Of a stretch of DNA of 64,000 nt, positions 16,867 through 25,859 are shown piece by piece. Position numbers and translations under genes: made by a program. Each line of letters starts with the position of its first letter. Within the stretch, counting starts at the first letter, position 1. Source of the stretch: Hymenobacter norwichensis DSM 15439 (lineage in GTDB: Bacteria; Bacteroidota; Bacteroidia; Cytophagales; Hymenobacteraceae); contig NZ_ATVL01000001.1 of assembly GCF_000420705.1 (NCBI RefSeq), positions 1 to 64,000 on the forward strand, read 5' to 3'. The notes under the pieces were generated by a model that saw only the letters and a program-made list of their open reading frames with translations, was not told the origin of the DNA and did no database searches.

Positions 16867-17634
16867 ATGTTTAAAATGATCACGTGGCCGCAGTACTTAG
16901 GTGCCGTGGCGGTCCTGCTCGTCCTGTACTATGCATACGTGGGCGTGGTGTACTACCGGGCAGAATTACTCGGCCTAGTAGCCGGCAAGAAGGGCAAAGC
17001 AGTAGCTGGTGACCAGGCTTTCAACCCCGGCCCTACCTCCCTGCTCAATCGCGGGCCCTTGATTCCAAAAGCGGCGGCCGTCGTTATTCCCGCTGCCGCT
17101 GCTGCCGCCGCCATCCCAGCTGCGCCGGCAGTAGATACCACCGGCTCAGATGTGGCCACTGATAACGAGGAAGACGAGCAGGAGCAAGCGCCAGGAGAAG
17201 AAACCGGTACTGAAGCATCCATTGAAGCCCCCAATGAGGCCGACCAGGAAGCTCAACCAGAAGCCAGCGAAGAAACCGACGAACAACCTGAACCAAACAA
17301 AGGAAACAACTTTTGCAACAAAGAAAATTCTTTTGTTGAAAATTCTGTTAATTTTACGGATGCCGAATCAGAGCAAATGAGCCATGGTGTGCAAGATGGG
17401 GAACAAGAGTCGGCAGAAGAGTTTGAAGAGGATTTTACGGTCGGGGTTGCTCAGCTCAACAACATCTTTGACCGGGCCGCAGATGGAGAGTTAACGCAAG
17501 AACAACTTGTAAAAGAAGTGCCCGAGCTGGAGAACACCGACGTGTTGATGGCATTCTACAAAACCAGCACCAAGAGCGCTCAACAACTAACTGCTGCAAC
17601 ATATGCCCATGTTGCCGAGCCTGCCCTGAACTAA
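16867..17634 (+). CDS. Conjugation-associated membrane protein, unknown family
   Basis: A 255-residue protein with one N-terminal membrane segment (about residues 8-32, YLGAVAVLLVLYYAYVGVVYY). A long, very acidic Ala/Glu/Pro-rich region (60-185) follows, then a helical C-terminal part (FDRAADGELTQEQLVKEVPELENTDVLMAF). It occupies the slot of TraC/TraD between the DUF3408 gene and the pilin-like gene. The acidic linker suggests a low-complexity spacer. No enzymatic motif is seen. Confidence 0.55.
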   Translation: MFKMITWPQYLGAVAVLLVLYYAYVGVVYYRAELLGLVAGKKGKAVAGDQAFNPGPTSLLNRGPLIPKAAAVVIPAAAAAAAIPAAPAVDTTGSDVATDNEEDEQEQAPGEETGTEASIEAPNEADQEAQPEASEETDEQPEPNKGNNFCNKENSFVENSVNFTDAESEQMSHGVQDGEQESAEEFEEDFTVGVAQLNNIFDRAADGELTQEQLVKEVPELENTDVLMAFYKTSTKSAQQLTAATYAHVAEPALN

Positions 17635-17702
17635 CGTTTTTAGTAGCTTTTTTTCAACTTTCCCTTTCACTCATTTTATCCTTTTCCCAAACTTTTACCG
17701 CC

Positions 17703-18047
17703 ATGTTTAACAAACGCCAAGCCCTCAAAACTCGTCGTTCCCTGATCAATAAAGCCCAGGCCCTGTGCACGGCGCTGGTCGTACTGGCCACCGCTACCGC
17801 TTCGCTCGCTCAGGGCAACGGCGCTGCGGGTATCCAGGAAGCCACCACCCAGGTGACGAGCTACTTTGATCCGGCTACTACTCTCATCTATGCCATCGGG
17901 GCCGTTGTCGGTCTGGTGGGTGCCGTGAAAGTGTTCAGCAAGTGGAACTCCGGCGACCAGGACACGCAGAAAACTGCGATGAGCTGGTTCGGCAGCTGCA
18001 TCTTCCTGGTGGTCGTGGCCACCGTTCTGCGCGCCTTCTTCCTGTAA
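17703..18047 (+). CDS. traE: TraE (DUF4134), VirB2-like pilin candidate
   Basis: A 114-residue protein. An N-terminal signal-type helix (about 20-36, ending in SLAQG) is followed by two membrane segments (LIYAIGAVVGLVGAVKVF and WFGSCIFLVVVATVLRAFF) separated by a short polar loop (SGDQDTQKTAMS). This is the DUF4134 layout and matches the size and topology of VirB2 pilins. It is followed four bases later by the VirB3-like gene. Confidence 0.85.
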   Translation: MFNKRQALKTRRSLINKAQALCTALVVLATATASLAQGNGAAGIQEATTQVTSYFDPATTLIYAIGAVVGLVGAVKVFSKWNSGDQDTQKTAMSWFGSCIFLVVVATVLRAFFL

Positions 18048-18051
18048 GGCC

Positions 18052-18369
18052 ATGAGCCACTACCCGCTGAATAAGGGCGTCAACAAGCCCGTCGAATTCA
18101 AGGGACTAGTGGGCTCGCGGTACATCTTTATGCTACTCGGTGGACTCGGCGGCGTGTTCTTGGGCTATATCGTCCTGCACGTCGCCGGCGTCAGTTCCTA
18201 CCTAACGTTGCCGCTGGCCATTGGTAGTGCTTTCTGCTGGGTTACCCGGGTATTCAGTCTGAGTGCCAAATATGGAGAGCACGGGGCCATGAAGCAGCAA
18301 GCCAAGGGTCGGCAACCCAAGCGCATTGTAAACCGCAACCCTCGCCTGTTTAAGAACCTGAAACGATGA
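18052..18369 (+). CDS. traF: TraF (DUF4133), VirB3-like
   Basis: A 105-residue protein with the start MSHYPLNKGVNKPVEFKGL typical of DUF4133. It has two adjacent membrane segments (about 27-46 and 50-68). VirB3-like proteins sit in the inner membrane and associate with VirB4. The stop overlaps the start of traG by four bases (ATGA), so translation is coupled. Confidence 0.85.
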   Translation: MSHYPLNKGVNKPVEFKGLVGSRYIFMLLGGLGGVFLGYIVLHVAGVSSYLTLPLAIGSAFCWVTRVFSLSAKYGEHGAMKQQAKGRQPKRIVNRNPRLFKNLKR

Positions 18370-20834
18370 GCCAGATCCTCCTACCTTCCGCCACTCTCGA
18401 AGACAAGCAGCCGATTTACGCGGTCGAGGACGGTTGCATTATCAGCAAGAATGGGGATGTAACCGTCGCTTACCGCCTGGAGCTGCCCGAAATCTTCACG
18501 CTGGCCCAGCATGATTACGAGGCGCTGCACTCGGCCGAAGTGAAAGCGCTACGCCTACTGCCCAACCATACAGGAGTGCACAAACAGGATTGGTTTGTTG
18601 AGGATAAGTACACGGCCTCCTTTGAGGACGACCGTTCGATGCTCTCGCAGGCCTACGAGCGGCATTTCAACGAGCGGCCGTTTCTCAACCATTACTGCTA
18701 CCTGTTCATCACCAAGACGCCCAGCAGCCGGGAAAACTGGAATAGCCTGTCTACCCTGCTGTCGCGCTCGAAGATCGTCCCCAAAGAGATGATGGACGAG
18801 AAGCTATTGAGCAGCTTCTTCAACGCCGTGGGGCAATTTGTGCGGGTGCTGTCGGATGCCGGCATTGGGTTCACCCAGCTGACGGATGATGATCTGGCCG
18901 GCACCGATGAAAAAACCGGGCTGCTGGAAAAGTACCTCTCGCTCAACATGAGCGACGTGGCACCTATGAGCGACCTCGATTTTACCAACGGCCTGAAGGT
19001 GGGCAACAAAATGTGCCACTGCTACTCGCTGGGTAACCTCGATGACTTGCCGATGGCCTTAACCACCAGCGCGCGCCACAGCAACCTGAGCACCGACTAC
19101 ACCAACTTCTTTGTGGGCTTTTCCTCGCAAGTCGGCCTGAGCCTCAACTGCAACCACATCTACAATCAGTATGTGTTTATTGATGACCAGGCCAAGACGC
19201 TGAAGAACTTCGAGAAGAAGCGCGACAACCTGAATGCGCTGTCGCTCTACTCGCGTCAGAATGCCATCAATAAGGAGTTCTACGACCGCTACCTGAACGA
19301 AGCGGTTTCCGAGCAAAAGCTTTCCGTACGGGCTCATGCCAACGTTTTTGCCTGGACGGAGCACGAAGCCGATCTAAAGGAGCTGCGGGAGCAAACGGGT
19401 GGGGCTATCAGCAAGATGGGCTGCAAGGCGCGGGAAAACACCGTGGATATCGGGGCGCTGTTCTGGGCGGGCATACCGGGCAACGCCGGCGACTTCCCCA
19501 GTGAGGAAACCTTCTACACATTTGCCGAGCCGGCCTGCTGCCTGTGGAATGTGGAAACCAACTACCGCAACTCCAGCAGCCCGTTCGGCATTAAGCTTTC
19601 CGACCGCATCACTGGCAAGCCGGTGCACGTGGACATTTCCGATGAGCCGCGCAAAAAGGGCATCATTGCCAACCGTAACAAGTTCGTGCTGGGTGGTTCG
19701 GGTTCGGGCAAATCGTTTTTCACCAACGGCATGGTGCGGCAGTACCACGAGCAAGGGTCGCATGTGCTGATTGTCGATACGGGTAATAGCTACAAGGGCC
19801 TCTGCGAGCTGCGCAAGGGGGTGTACTTCACTTACGAGGAAAAGAACCCCATCAGCTTCAACCCCTTTTTTGTAGTGGGAGAACCAGACGTGGAAAAGCG
19901 TCTGAGCCTGCATAACCTGCTGGTGATGCTCTGGAAGCGGGAAAACGAGAATGTATCCCAATCCGAGTTCGTTTCCATCTCGACGGCCCTTACGCAGTAT
20001 TACCAGTATTTGGCGGCTGACTCCAGCATTCGGGCCAGCTTCAACACGTTCTACGAATTCCTGCAGGGGCCTTTCACCGCCTATCTGGCCACGGAGAAAG
20101 TACGGGAGCAGGACTTTGACATGCTCAACTTCCTGTACGTGCTGAAGCCCTACTACAAAGGGGGCGAATACGATTACCTGCTCAACTCCGACAAGCAGCT
20201 CAACCTTACCCAGGAGTCGTTCATCGTTTTTGAAATCGACAACATCAAAGACCACCCGATTCTGTTCCCGGTGGTCACGCTGGTGATCATGGACACCTTC
20301 CTGCAGAAGATGCGCACCCTCAAAGGGGTGCGGAAGATGATCCTGATTGAGGAAGCCTGGAAAGCCATTGCGACGCCGGCCATGGCCGAGTACTTGAAGT
20401 ACCTGTTCAAAACGGTACGTAAGTTTCAGGGGGAAGCTATTGTCGTAACGCAGGAAGTGAAAGATATTCTCGACAACCCGGTGGTCAAGGATACCATTAT
20501 CACCCAGTCCGATTGCATGATCCTGCTGGATTTGCGCAAGTTCATGGGCAAGTTCAACGAGATTCAAGAGGTGCTGGCCCTGTCGGAAAAGCAAAAGGCG
20601 TTGGTGCTCAGCATCAATCAGGATCGGCGCCCCAACGTCCGCTACAACGAGGTCTACATTGGCCTTGGTACTACGATGGCCACGGTGTACGGCGTGGAAG
20701 TGTCGAAGGAAGAGTATGTTACTTACACCACGGAAGAAGTCGAGAAGAAGATTCTCTTCAACAAAGTGGAATCGGGTATGAGCATCGAAACCGCTATTCA
20801 GGCGTACGCTCAGGAGCTACGCGAAGCTGGGTAA
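18366..20834 (+). CDS. traG: TraG, VirB4-like conjugation ATPase
   Basis: An 822-residue ATPase that powers pilus assembly and transfer. The Walker A box FVLGGSGSGKSFFTNG is near residue 440 and Walker B LIEEAWKAIATP near 660, followed by VVTQEVKDIL, the pattern of VirB4 proteins. The N-terminal domain (about 1-400) is the Bacteroidetes type (DUF3875-like start LEDKQPIYAVEDGCIISKNGDV). Length agrees with the family (about 800-830). Confidence 0.93.
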   Translation: MSQILLPSATLEDKQPIYAVEDGCIISKNGDVTVAYRLELPEIFTLAQHDYEALHSAEVKALRLLPNHTGVHKQDWFVEDKYTASFEDDRSMLSQAYERHFNERPFLNHYCYLFITKTPSSRENWNSLSTLLSRSKIVPKEMMDEKLLSSFFNAVGQFVRVLSDAGIGFTQLTDDDLAGTDEKTGLLEKYLSLNMSDVAPMSDLDFTNGLKVGNKMCHCYSLGNLDDLPMALTTSARHSNLSTDYTNFFVGFSSQVGLSLNCNHIYNQYVFIDDQAKTLKNFEKKRDNLNALSLYSRQNAINKEFYDRYLNEAVSEQKLSVRAHANVFAWTEHEADLKELREQTGGAISKMGCKARENTVDIGALFWAGIPGNAGDFPSEETFYTFAEPACCLWNVETNYRNSSSPFGIKLSDRITGKPVHVDISDEPRKKGIIANRNKFVLGGSGSGKSFFTNGMVRQYHEQGSHVLIVDTGNSYKGLCELRKGVYFTYEEKNPISFNPFFVVGEPDVEKRLSLHNLLVMLWKRENENVSQSEFVSISTALTQYYQYLAADSSIRASFNTFYEFLQGPFTAYLATEKVREQDFDMLNFLYVLKPYYKGGEYDYLLNSDKQLNLTQESFIVFEIDNIKDHPILFPVVTLVIMDTFLQKMRTLKGVRKMILIEEAWKAIATPAMAEYLKYLFKTVRKFQGEAIVVTQEVKDILDNPVVKDTIITQSDCMILLDLRKFMGKFNEIQEVLALSEKQKALVLSINQDRRPNVRYNEVYIGLGTTMATVYGVEVSKEEYVTYTTEEVEKKILFNKVESGMSIETAIQAYAQELREAG

Positions 20835-20879
20835 CACCAGGCGGCGCAACTATCACTGTCACTAACCACCCCACCCACT

Positions 20880-21458
20880 ATGAAAACGACCGCTTTGTTC
20901 CTCCTAGCCAGCCTGGCCCTCTCTTCCTGCGGGGAAGATGCGGCCTCGAAAAAGCTGGCGGCTGATACCGAGGCCCGCGTGACGGCTTCCATTCAGCAGC
21001 TGCTCGTGCAGGCCGGCGACAAGGCGGGCACGACTTCCTACGTGCAGGTAGTTCACAACTGGTATCAGAGTGATGTGCCGAACCTGATCAAGCTCAATCC
21101 GAAGACGGAAAGCATTTATCAGACGCATGCGACCATCCTGCAGGAAGTAGCCAGCAACGAACCCAAGCTGGTGCAGCATCCGGTGGTGACGCCGGCGCAG
21201 GCTGAAGGCATCCGGGCCAAGTACAAGCAGCTGGTCGATGAAAGCGCCGCCCGGGTGCAGGAACTCTCGGCCCTGGCCACGAGTGAAACCACCATGAGCG
21301 AGGCCGAACAGCTGAAGTACGTTTCCGACCTGGCCGACAAGCAGACGCATCACCTGGCGTTGGTGCGCTACTACTCCAAGAAAACAGCTTCCACCCTGGC
21401 GCGCAAGCAGCAGGATGCGACCAACAAGCGCCTTATACGCAACATGTGGGGGGTTTAG
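20880..21458 (+). CDS. Lipoprotein, VirB5/TraI-like paralogue 1
   Basis: A 192-residue lipoprotein with lipobox LSSC and the acylated Cys at 17. The helical body shares a pattern with the next two genes: TPAQ..G....Y..L, M(S/T)(D/E)AE, then DK..H..LV.Y. It is the most diverged member and the only one with a lipobox; the others have ordinary signal peptides. It sits where TraI (VirB5-like) proteins lie in Bacteroidetes tra operons. A minor pilus or adhesin role is inferred. Confidence 0.6.
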   Translation: MKTTALFLLASLALSSCGEDAASKKLAADTEARVTASIQQLLVQAGDKAGTTSYVQVVHNWYQSDVPNLIKLNPKTESIYQTHATILQEVASNEPKLVQHPVVTPAQAEGIRAKYKQLVDESAARVQELSALATSETTMSEAEQLKYVSDLADKQTHHLALVRYYSKKTASTLARKQQDATNKRLIRNMWGV

Positions 21459-21497
21459 CCCCGTTTCCTAACCAAGTCCACTAAACACTTTTAGGAT

Positions 21498-22151
21498 ATG
21501 AAAAAGACACAGTTTTTCCTGTGTGTGGCCGCGCTTTGCCTTGTTGGTAAGCCTTCCGCCCAGGCACAAGCCATCGTTTCTGCCCCGGTTCTGGAGGGGA
21601 CCAACTTCATTCAGACCGGGTTGCAGGCTACGCTAAAGGCCCTCAACACCACCGCGAATAAGCTGGTGAATAATGGAGTAGTCGAGCAGGTGCTGACTAA
21701 GGGATTCACCGAGAAGAACATGCTGCTGGCCAAGAATTGGTACGACGGCTTGATGCAAGTCAGCAACACCATCCGCACCTACCGGCGCGTGCAGCACATT
21801 TTCGAGCGCCAGACGGCCATCATCACCATCTATTCGAATTACATCGGCAAGTTTCGAGCTGACCCTAACCTGACGCCGGCGCAAGTACAAGGCATGGTGC
21901 GGGGCTACACCACTCTGATTCAGGAGTCGGCTTCCTACCTGGATGATCTGACGGCTATTGTTTCGCCGCTGAAGTCGAAAATGACCGATGCCGAACGCAT
22001 GGAGCTGATTGATGCGCTCGACGACAAGGTGACCCATCAATACGACCTCGTATCCTACTTCACCCGCCGCAACATGGCTATTTCCATGCAGCAGAATAAG
22101 GCCCAGAAGGATATGCTGCTCATCAAGCAACTCTACGGCCTAGCCAACTAA
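21498..22151 (+). CDS. Secreted TraI/VirB5-like paralogue 2
   Basis: A 217-residue protein with a signal peptide (MKKTQFFLCVAALCLVGKPSAQAQ). The helical body includes YRRVQHIFERQTAIITIYSNYIG, LTPAQVQGMVRGYTTLIQES and MTDAERMELIDALDDKVTHQYDL. It is clearly paralogous to the next gene and more weakly to the previous one. The next gene starts two bases after its stop. VirB5-like function is inferred from position and size. Confidence 0.65.
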   Translation: MKKTQFFLCVAALCLVGKPSAQAQAIVSAPVLEGTNFIQTGLQATLKALNTTANKLVNNGVVEQVLTKGFTEKNMLLAKNWYDGLMQVSNTIRTYRRVQHIFERQTAIITIYSNYIGKFRADPNLTPAQVQGMVRGYTTLIQESASYLDDLTAIVSPLKSKMTDAERMELIDALDDKVTHQYDLVSYFTRRNMAISMQQNKAQKDMLLIKQLYGLAN

Positions 22152-22153
22152 CG

Positions 22154-22804
22154 ATGAAAAAGCTACTCTGCTTTCTAGCTCTCGGGGGCCTGGCCCTAGT
22201 CGCGTTGCCGGCGCGGGCTCAGTTCGTGGTCACCATGCCCATTGCCGAAAAGCAAGCCACTAAGCAGGCGACCCACCAAGGCTTTCTGACCACGCTTCGT
22301 GCTTTGGGTAATACCATCGTCAAGAAAGGCACCAACACGCAGGCGGTCATCAAGCAGCTGACCAACCAGACGGCTGAAATGCACGACGAATGGTACAGCA
22401 GCCTGCTCAAAATTAACGGGGTAGTGCGCGACTATCGGCGGGTGCAAAACATCTGGACCTACCAAAGCCGGATTATGAGCCTCTACACGCAGAATATGAG
22501 CACCCTGCGGCAAAACCAATACCTGACGCCTACCCAGATTCAGGGCATGGTGCGGGGCTACACCGTGCTACTGGCCGACAACGTGGGCCTGCTCGATGAT
22601 TTGACCGTCATCCTGACTCCTAACGGGGCGAAGATGACCGATGCTCAGCGGCTGAAGTTCATCAACAAGATTTCCGATAAGGTCGAGCATCAGTATGCGC
22701 TCGTGGCCTACTTCACCAAGCGCAACCAGGCTATTGCCAGCAAGCAAAGCAGAGAGGCCTTGGATCGTCAACTCCTTAAACAGCTCTACGGGCTCTCCAA
22801 CTAA
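22154..22804 (+). CDS. Secreted TraI/VirB5-like paralogue 3
   Basis: A 216-residue protein with a signal peptide (MKKLLCFLALGGLALVALPARAQ). It shares with paralogue 2 the blocks YRRVQNIWTYQSRIMSLY, LTPTQIQGMVRGYTVLL and MTDAQRLKFINKISDKVEHQ. The three genes form a tandem family in the operon, directly before traJ. Having three members rather than one suggests that they assemble into a hetero-oligomer or diversified after duplication. Confidence 0.65.
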   Translation: MKKLLCFLALGGLALVALPARAQFVVTMPIAEKQATKQATHQGFLTTLRALGNTIVKKGTNTQAVIKQLTNQTAEMHDEWYSSLLKINGVVRDYRRVQNIWTYQSRIMSLYTQNMSTLRQNQYLTPTQIQGMVRGYTVLLADNVGLLDDLTVILTPNGAKMTDAQRLKFINKISDKVEHQYALVAYFTKRNQAIASKQSREALDRQLLKQLYGLSN

Positions 22805-22812
22805 CTACAGCT

Positions 22813-23898
22813 ATGTCTCTGCTTTCTATTCTACTTCAGGTATCCATTCCGGTTGAATCACTCAACCAGCTGCTCGACAACCTCTACGAGGAAATGTTGC
22901 CCCTGTGCTCCGACATGATCAACATTGGCCGCGCGCTGGGGGGCCTGGGCGCCCTGGTATTTATTGCCAGTAAGGTATGGCGTAGCATCGCCGCCGCGGA
23001 GCCGATTGATGTATTCCCGCTGCTTCGGCCCTTCGCCATCGGCCTCGTGATTGCCTTGTTCCCCTCGATGCTGCTCATCCTGAATGGCGTGCTGGGGGGC
23101 ATCTCCAACGCCACCAACTCGGTCGTGCGGGTGCAGAACCAGAACATCATTCAGCTACGGGACCGCAAAGCGGAGCTGCTGGCGGCCCGACCCGAAAACG
23201 CGGTCTATGAAAACGATGAAGCATTTGACAAGGAACTGGAAAGCAAAGATGTACTCGACTTCGGCGGGCGGGCAGCGCTCTACTTCGACCGCATGAGCTA
23301 CGATGTGCAGAAAAACTTCCGCGAGTGGATGCGCAATGCCCTGGAGCTGGCCCACCACTCAGCCGCGCTGGTCATCAACACTATTCGCACCTTCTTTCTG
23401 ATCATCCTCTCCATTATTGGCCCCATCAGCTTCGGCTTTGCCATCTGGCCCGGCTTCGAGGGCACGCTGACCAACTGGCTTTCGCGCTACATCAACACCT
23501 TTTTGTGGTTGCCGGTGGCCAACATCTTCGGGGCTATCATCGCCAAGATTCAGGTGATGATGCTCAACCTAGACATTCAGCAGATTCGCTCAGGGGGCGA
23601 CCTGGAAGCAGCCGATATGGGCTACATGATCTTCCTCGTCATTGCCATCTGCGGCTACTTCACTGTGCCCTCGGTCGCGGGCTGGATTGTGGCCGCTAGT
23701 GGCATGGACAGGATTACCCGCTCTTTCACCAGCGTCGGCGGTGGGGCGGCCTCGGGTGCTGCCAGTCTTGCCGGTGGTGCTGCGGGCCAAGTGGCCGGCC
23801 GCGCGGCGAACGTGGCAGGCGCTATGATTTCGGATGCGCGCAACAACACGGTACCGGGCACGGTGGGCAATCAGGGCTACAAAAACACAGCAGCTTAA
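22813..23898 (+). CDS. traJ: TraJ, VirB6-like polytopic membrane protein
   Basis: A 361-residue protein with five or six membrane segments, among them about 40-58, 73-95, 188-212, 228-250 and 268-295. A hydrophilic loop (100-175) holds NQNIIQLRDRKAELL. The C-terminus is Gly/Ala-rich and lacks membrane character. This layout and its place before traK match conjugative transposon TraJ, the counterpart of VirB6 in the inner-membrane channel. Confidence 0.82.
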   Translation: MSLLSILLQVSIPVESLNQLLDNLYEEMLPLCSDMINIGRALGGLGALVFIASKVWRSIAAAEPIDVFPLLRPFAIGLVIALFPSMLLILNGVLGGISNATNSVVRVQNQNIIQLRDRKAELLAARPENAVYENDEAFDKELESKDVLDFGGRAALYFDRMSYDVQKNFREWMRNALELAHHSAALVINTIRTFFLIILSIIGPISFGFAIWPGFEGTLTNWLSRYINTFLWLPVANIFGAIIAKIQVMMLNLDIQQIRSGGDLEAADMGYMIFLVIAICGYFTVPSVAGWIVAASGMDRITRSFTSVGGGAASGAASLAGGAAGQVAGRAANVAGAMISDARNNTVPGTVGNQGYKNTAA

Positions 23899-23910
23899 TC
23901 TACTACGACT

Positions 23911-24528
23911 ATGTTTCGATCCCTCAAAAACATTGATTCCGCTTACCAGCAAACGAAAACGCTGGCTTTGCTTTTCATGCTGCTGTGCTTCTCAGTGGCC
24001 GCCTACGCCGTGTACTCGGCTCGGCAAACGGCTGCTGCTGCCCAGGGCCGCATCTACGTGCTTGACCAAGGCAACCTGCTGGCGGCCGTCTCGCACAACG
24101 TGAAGGAAAACCGCCCGGTGGAAGCCAAGGATCACGTCAAGCGCTTTCACGAGTTCTTCTTCACCCTCGACCCCGACGGCAAGGCTATTGAATACAACGT
24201 GAGCCAGTCGCTGTTTCTGGCCGATGAGAGCGCCAAGCGGGCGTATGAGAACCTGAAGGAGAGCGGCTACTACAACAACCTGATTCAGGCCAACATCAGC
24301 CAGAATATCAAGGTCGATAGTGTAAGCATCAATGCTGCCTCCTATCCCTACTATGCCAAGTGCTACGCGCACCAGCAGATTATTCGGGCCTCGTCGGTTA
24401 CCAGCCGCCTGCTGATCTCCGAGTGCTACCTGCGCGACGTGTCGCGCTCGAGCAATAACCCGCATGGTTTCCTGATGGAAAAGTGGCGGGTGATCCAAAA
24501 CAACGACTTGCGCACCGAGCGCCGCTAA
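23911..24528 (+). CDS. traK: TraK, VirB8-like
   Basis: A 205-residue bitopic inner-membrane protein: a short cytoplasmic N-terminus (FRSLKNIDSAYQQTK), one membrane segment (about 20-38) and a periplasmic domain (VKRFHEFFFTLDPDGKAIEYN, then SLFLADESAKRAYENLKESGYYNNLI). This matches conjugative transposon TraK, which has the VirB8 fold. TraM follows 11 bp downstream; a TraL gene, present between them in Bacteroides, is absent here. Confidence 0.85.
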   Translation: MFRSLKNIDSAYQQTKTLALLFMLLCFSVAAYAVYSARQTAAAAQGRIYVLDQGNLLAAVSHNVKENRPVEAKDHVKRFHEFFFTLDPDGKAIEYNVSQSLFLADESAKRAYENLKESGYYNNLIQANISQNIKVDSVSINAASYPYYAKCYAHQQIIRASSVTSRLLISECYLRDVSRSSNNPHGFLMEKWRVIQNNDLRTERR

Positions 24529-24539
24529 CCCCTACCGTT

Positions 24540-25859
24540 ATGGCAACCCCTTCCAAACAATCGCAGGAATTCCTCAACAAGCGCCGGTTGATGGCCTTCA
24601 TTCCAGTACCGGGCGTTATCTGCCTCACCCTGCTTTTCTACCTGGGCGGTGGGGGCAAAGGTGTGGCTTCGGCCACAGCCACGGCGGGGCCGGGTGCTAC
24701 CGGCATCAACACCACACTTCCCGAGGCGGGCAAAACCGCGCTGTACGAGGATAAGATGGAGGCTTACAAAGCGCCGCATGACAGCACGCAACGTGATAAC
24801 CGACTCGCCTTTACAACGGTCGGGGAAGTTGCTGAGTCGACGGATGCAGCTGCTGCCGTCGCCCCTGGGGCAGCCAGCACCACGGCCGCACCTGGTGGGC
24901 TCAATTACGCGGTGCAACCGGGACAGTCGCCCCAACGCTACGACCCCAACACCGACCCCAATGTGACGGCCGTGCAAAGCCGCATGCAGCACCTTCAGCA
25001 GCAGCAGCGGGCACCTCAGCCCTCCTATCGTTCGAGCGGGGGCTATGCCAGCGACGGTGGGTACAGCAGCAGCGGCTACGCCAACCCGACTGCCTACACG
25101 CCGGCGTCCTCGAGCAAGGATGTTGAGCTAGACCAAACCATCAAAGAGCTGGATGATTTGCGCAAGCAGTATGAGAAGCGGTTGCAGGCCCTGAGCACGC
25201 CCACGGCCACGGTCGCGGCACCAGCTGCGGCGCCGCCATCGGTGGCCACGAGTGCAGCGGCCACCAAGCAGAAAGGCATGAGTGTGGTCACCGAAGTACA
25301 GCAGTCGGTGGTTACCAGTCTGGGTAGTCGCGCCGGCATGGGTACGCCCGTAGTGGTAGTGAATTCGGGCAACGCCTTTCACGGCCTGGGGGAAACGACC
25401 AACGGCCAGATGAACTCGGTACCGGCCGTCATTCATGATGACGTGATTGTAAGCCAGGGTTCGACGGTGAAGATGCGCCTGCTCTCGGATGTGCAGCTGG
25501 AGGGGCGGCTTATCCCGCGCAACAGCTTCCTGTATGGCACCTGCGACGTGTCGGGTAACCGCCTCACTATCGAAGCTACGTCGGTGCAGTTTCAAAACAG
25601 TGTGCTACTGCTGAGCCTGAAAGCCTACGATATGGACGGTGGGGAAGGACTGAGCATACCGGGCTCAGTGAATCGGGACGCGGCCAAGCAGGGCATGGCC
25701 AACGGAACCAGCTCGGCCGACCTGCTCACCATGTCACCCAGCCTGGGCGCCCAAGCGGCCGGCATTGCCTTGCAGACCGGCAAAGCACTGGCCGGCAAGA
25801 AAATTAAGCTGGTGAAAATTCACCTCAAAGCCAACTACAAACTGCTGTTGAAATCATGA
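24540..25859 (+). CDS. traM: TraM, VirB10-like
   Basis: A 439-residue protein with one membrane segment (about 19-36, AFIPVPGVICLTLLFYLGG). A long Pro/Gln/Ser-rich stretch and a short coiled coil (ELDQTIKELDDLRKQYEKR) follow. The C-terminal domain begins near 280 (GNAFHGLGETTNGQMNSVPAV) and holds the beta-rich region of VirB10-type proteins (VKMRLLSDVQLEGRLIPRNS). I chose ATG 24540 because the earlier ATG overlaps traK. It would span the periplasm with TraN as outer partner. Confidence 0.82.
   Translation: MATPSKQSQEFLNKRRLMAFIPVPGVICLTLLFYLGGGGKGVASATATAGPGATGINTTLPEAGKTALYEDKMEAYKAPHDSTQRDNRLAFTTVGEVAESTDAAAAVAPGAASTTAAPGGLNYAVQPGQSPQRYDPNTDPNVTAVQSRMQHLQQQQRAPQPSYRSSGGYASDGGYSSSGYANPTAYTPASSSKDVELDQTIKELDDLRKQYEKRLQALSTPTATVAAPAAAPPSVATSAAATKQKGMSVVTEVQQSVVTSLGSRAGMGTPVVVVNSGNAFHGLGETTNGQMNSVPAVIHDDVIVSQGSTVKMRLLSDVQLEGRLIPRNSFLYGTCDVSGNRLTIEATSVQFQNSVLLLSLKAYDMDGGEGLSIPGSVNRDAAKQGMANGTSSADLLTMSPSLGAQAAGIALQTGKALAGKKIKLVKIHLKANYKLLLKS

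Noticed and set aside
19374-20594. 406-codon minus-strand frame opposite traG
   Set aside because: It is the shadow of the well-supported VirB4 gene on the plus strand, with His/Leu/Gln-rich nonsense composition.
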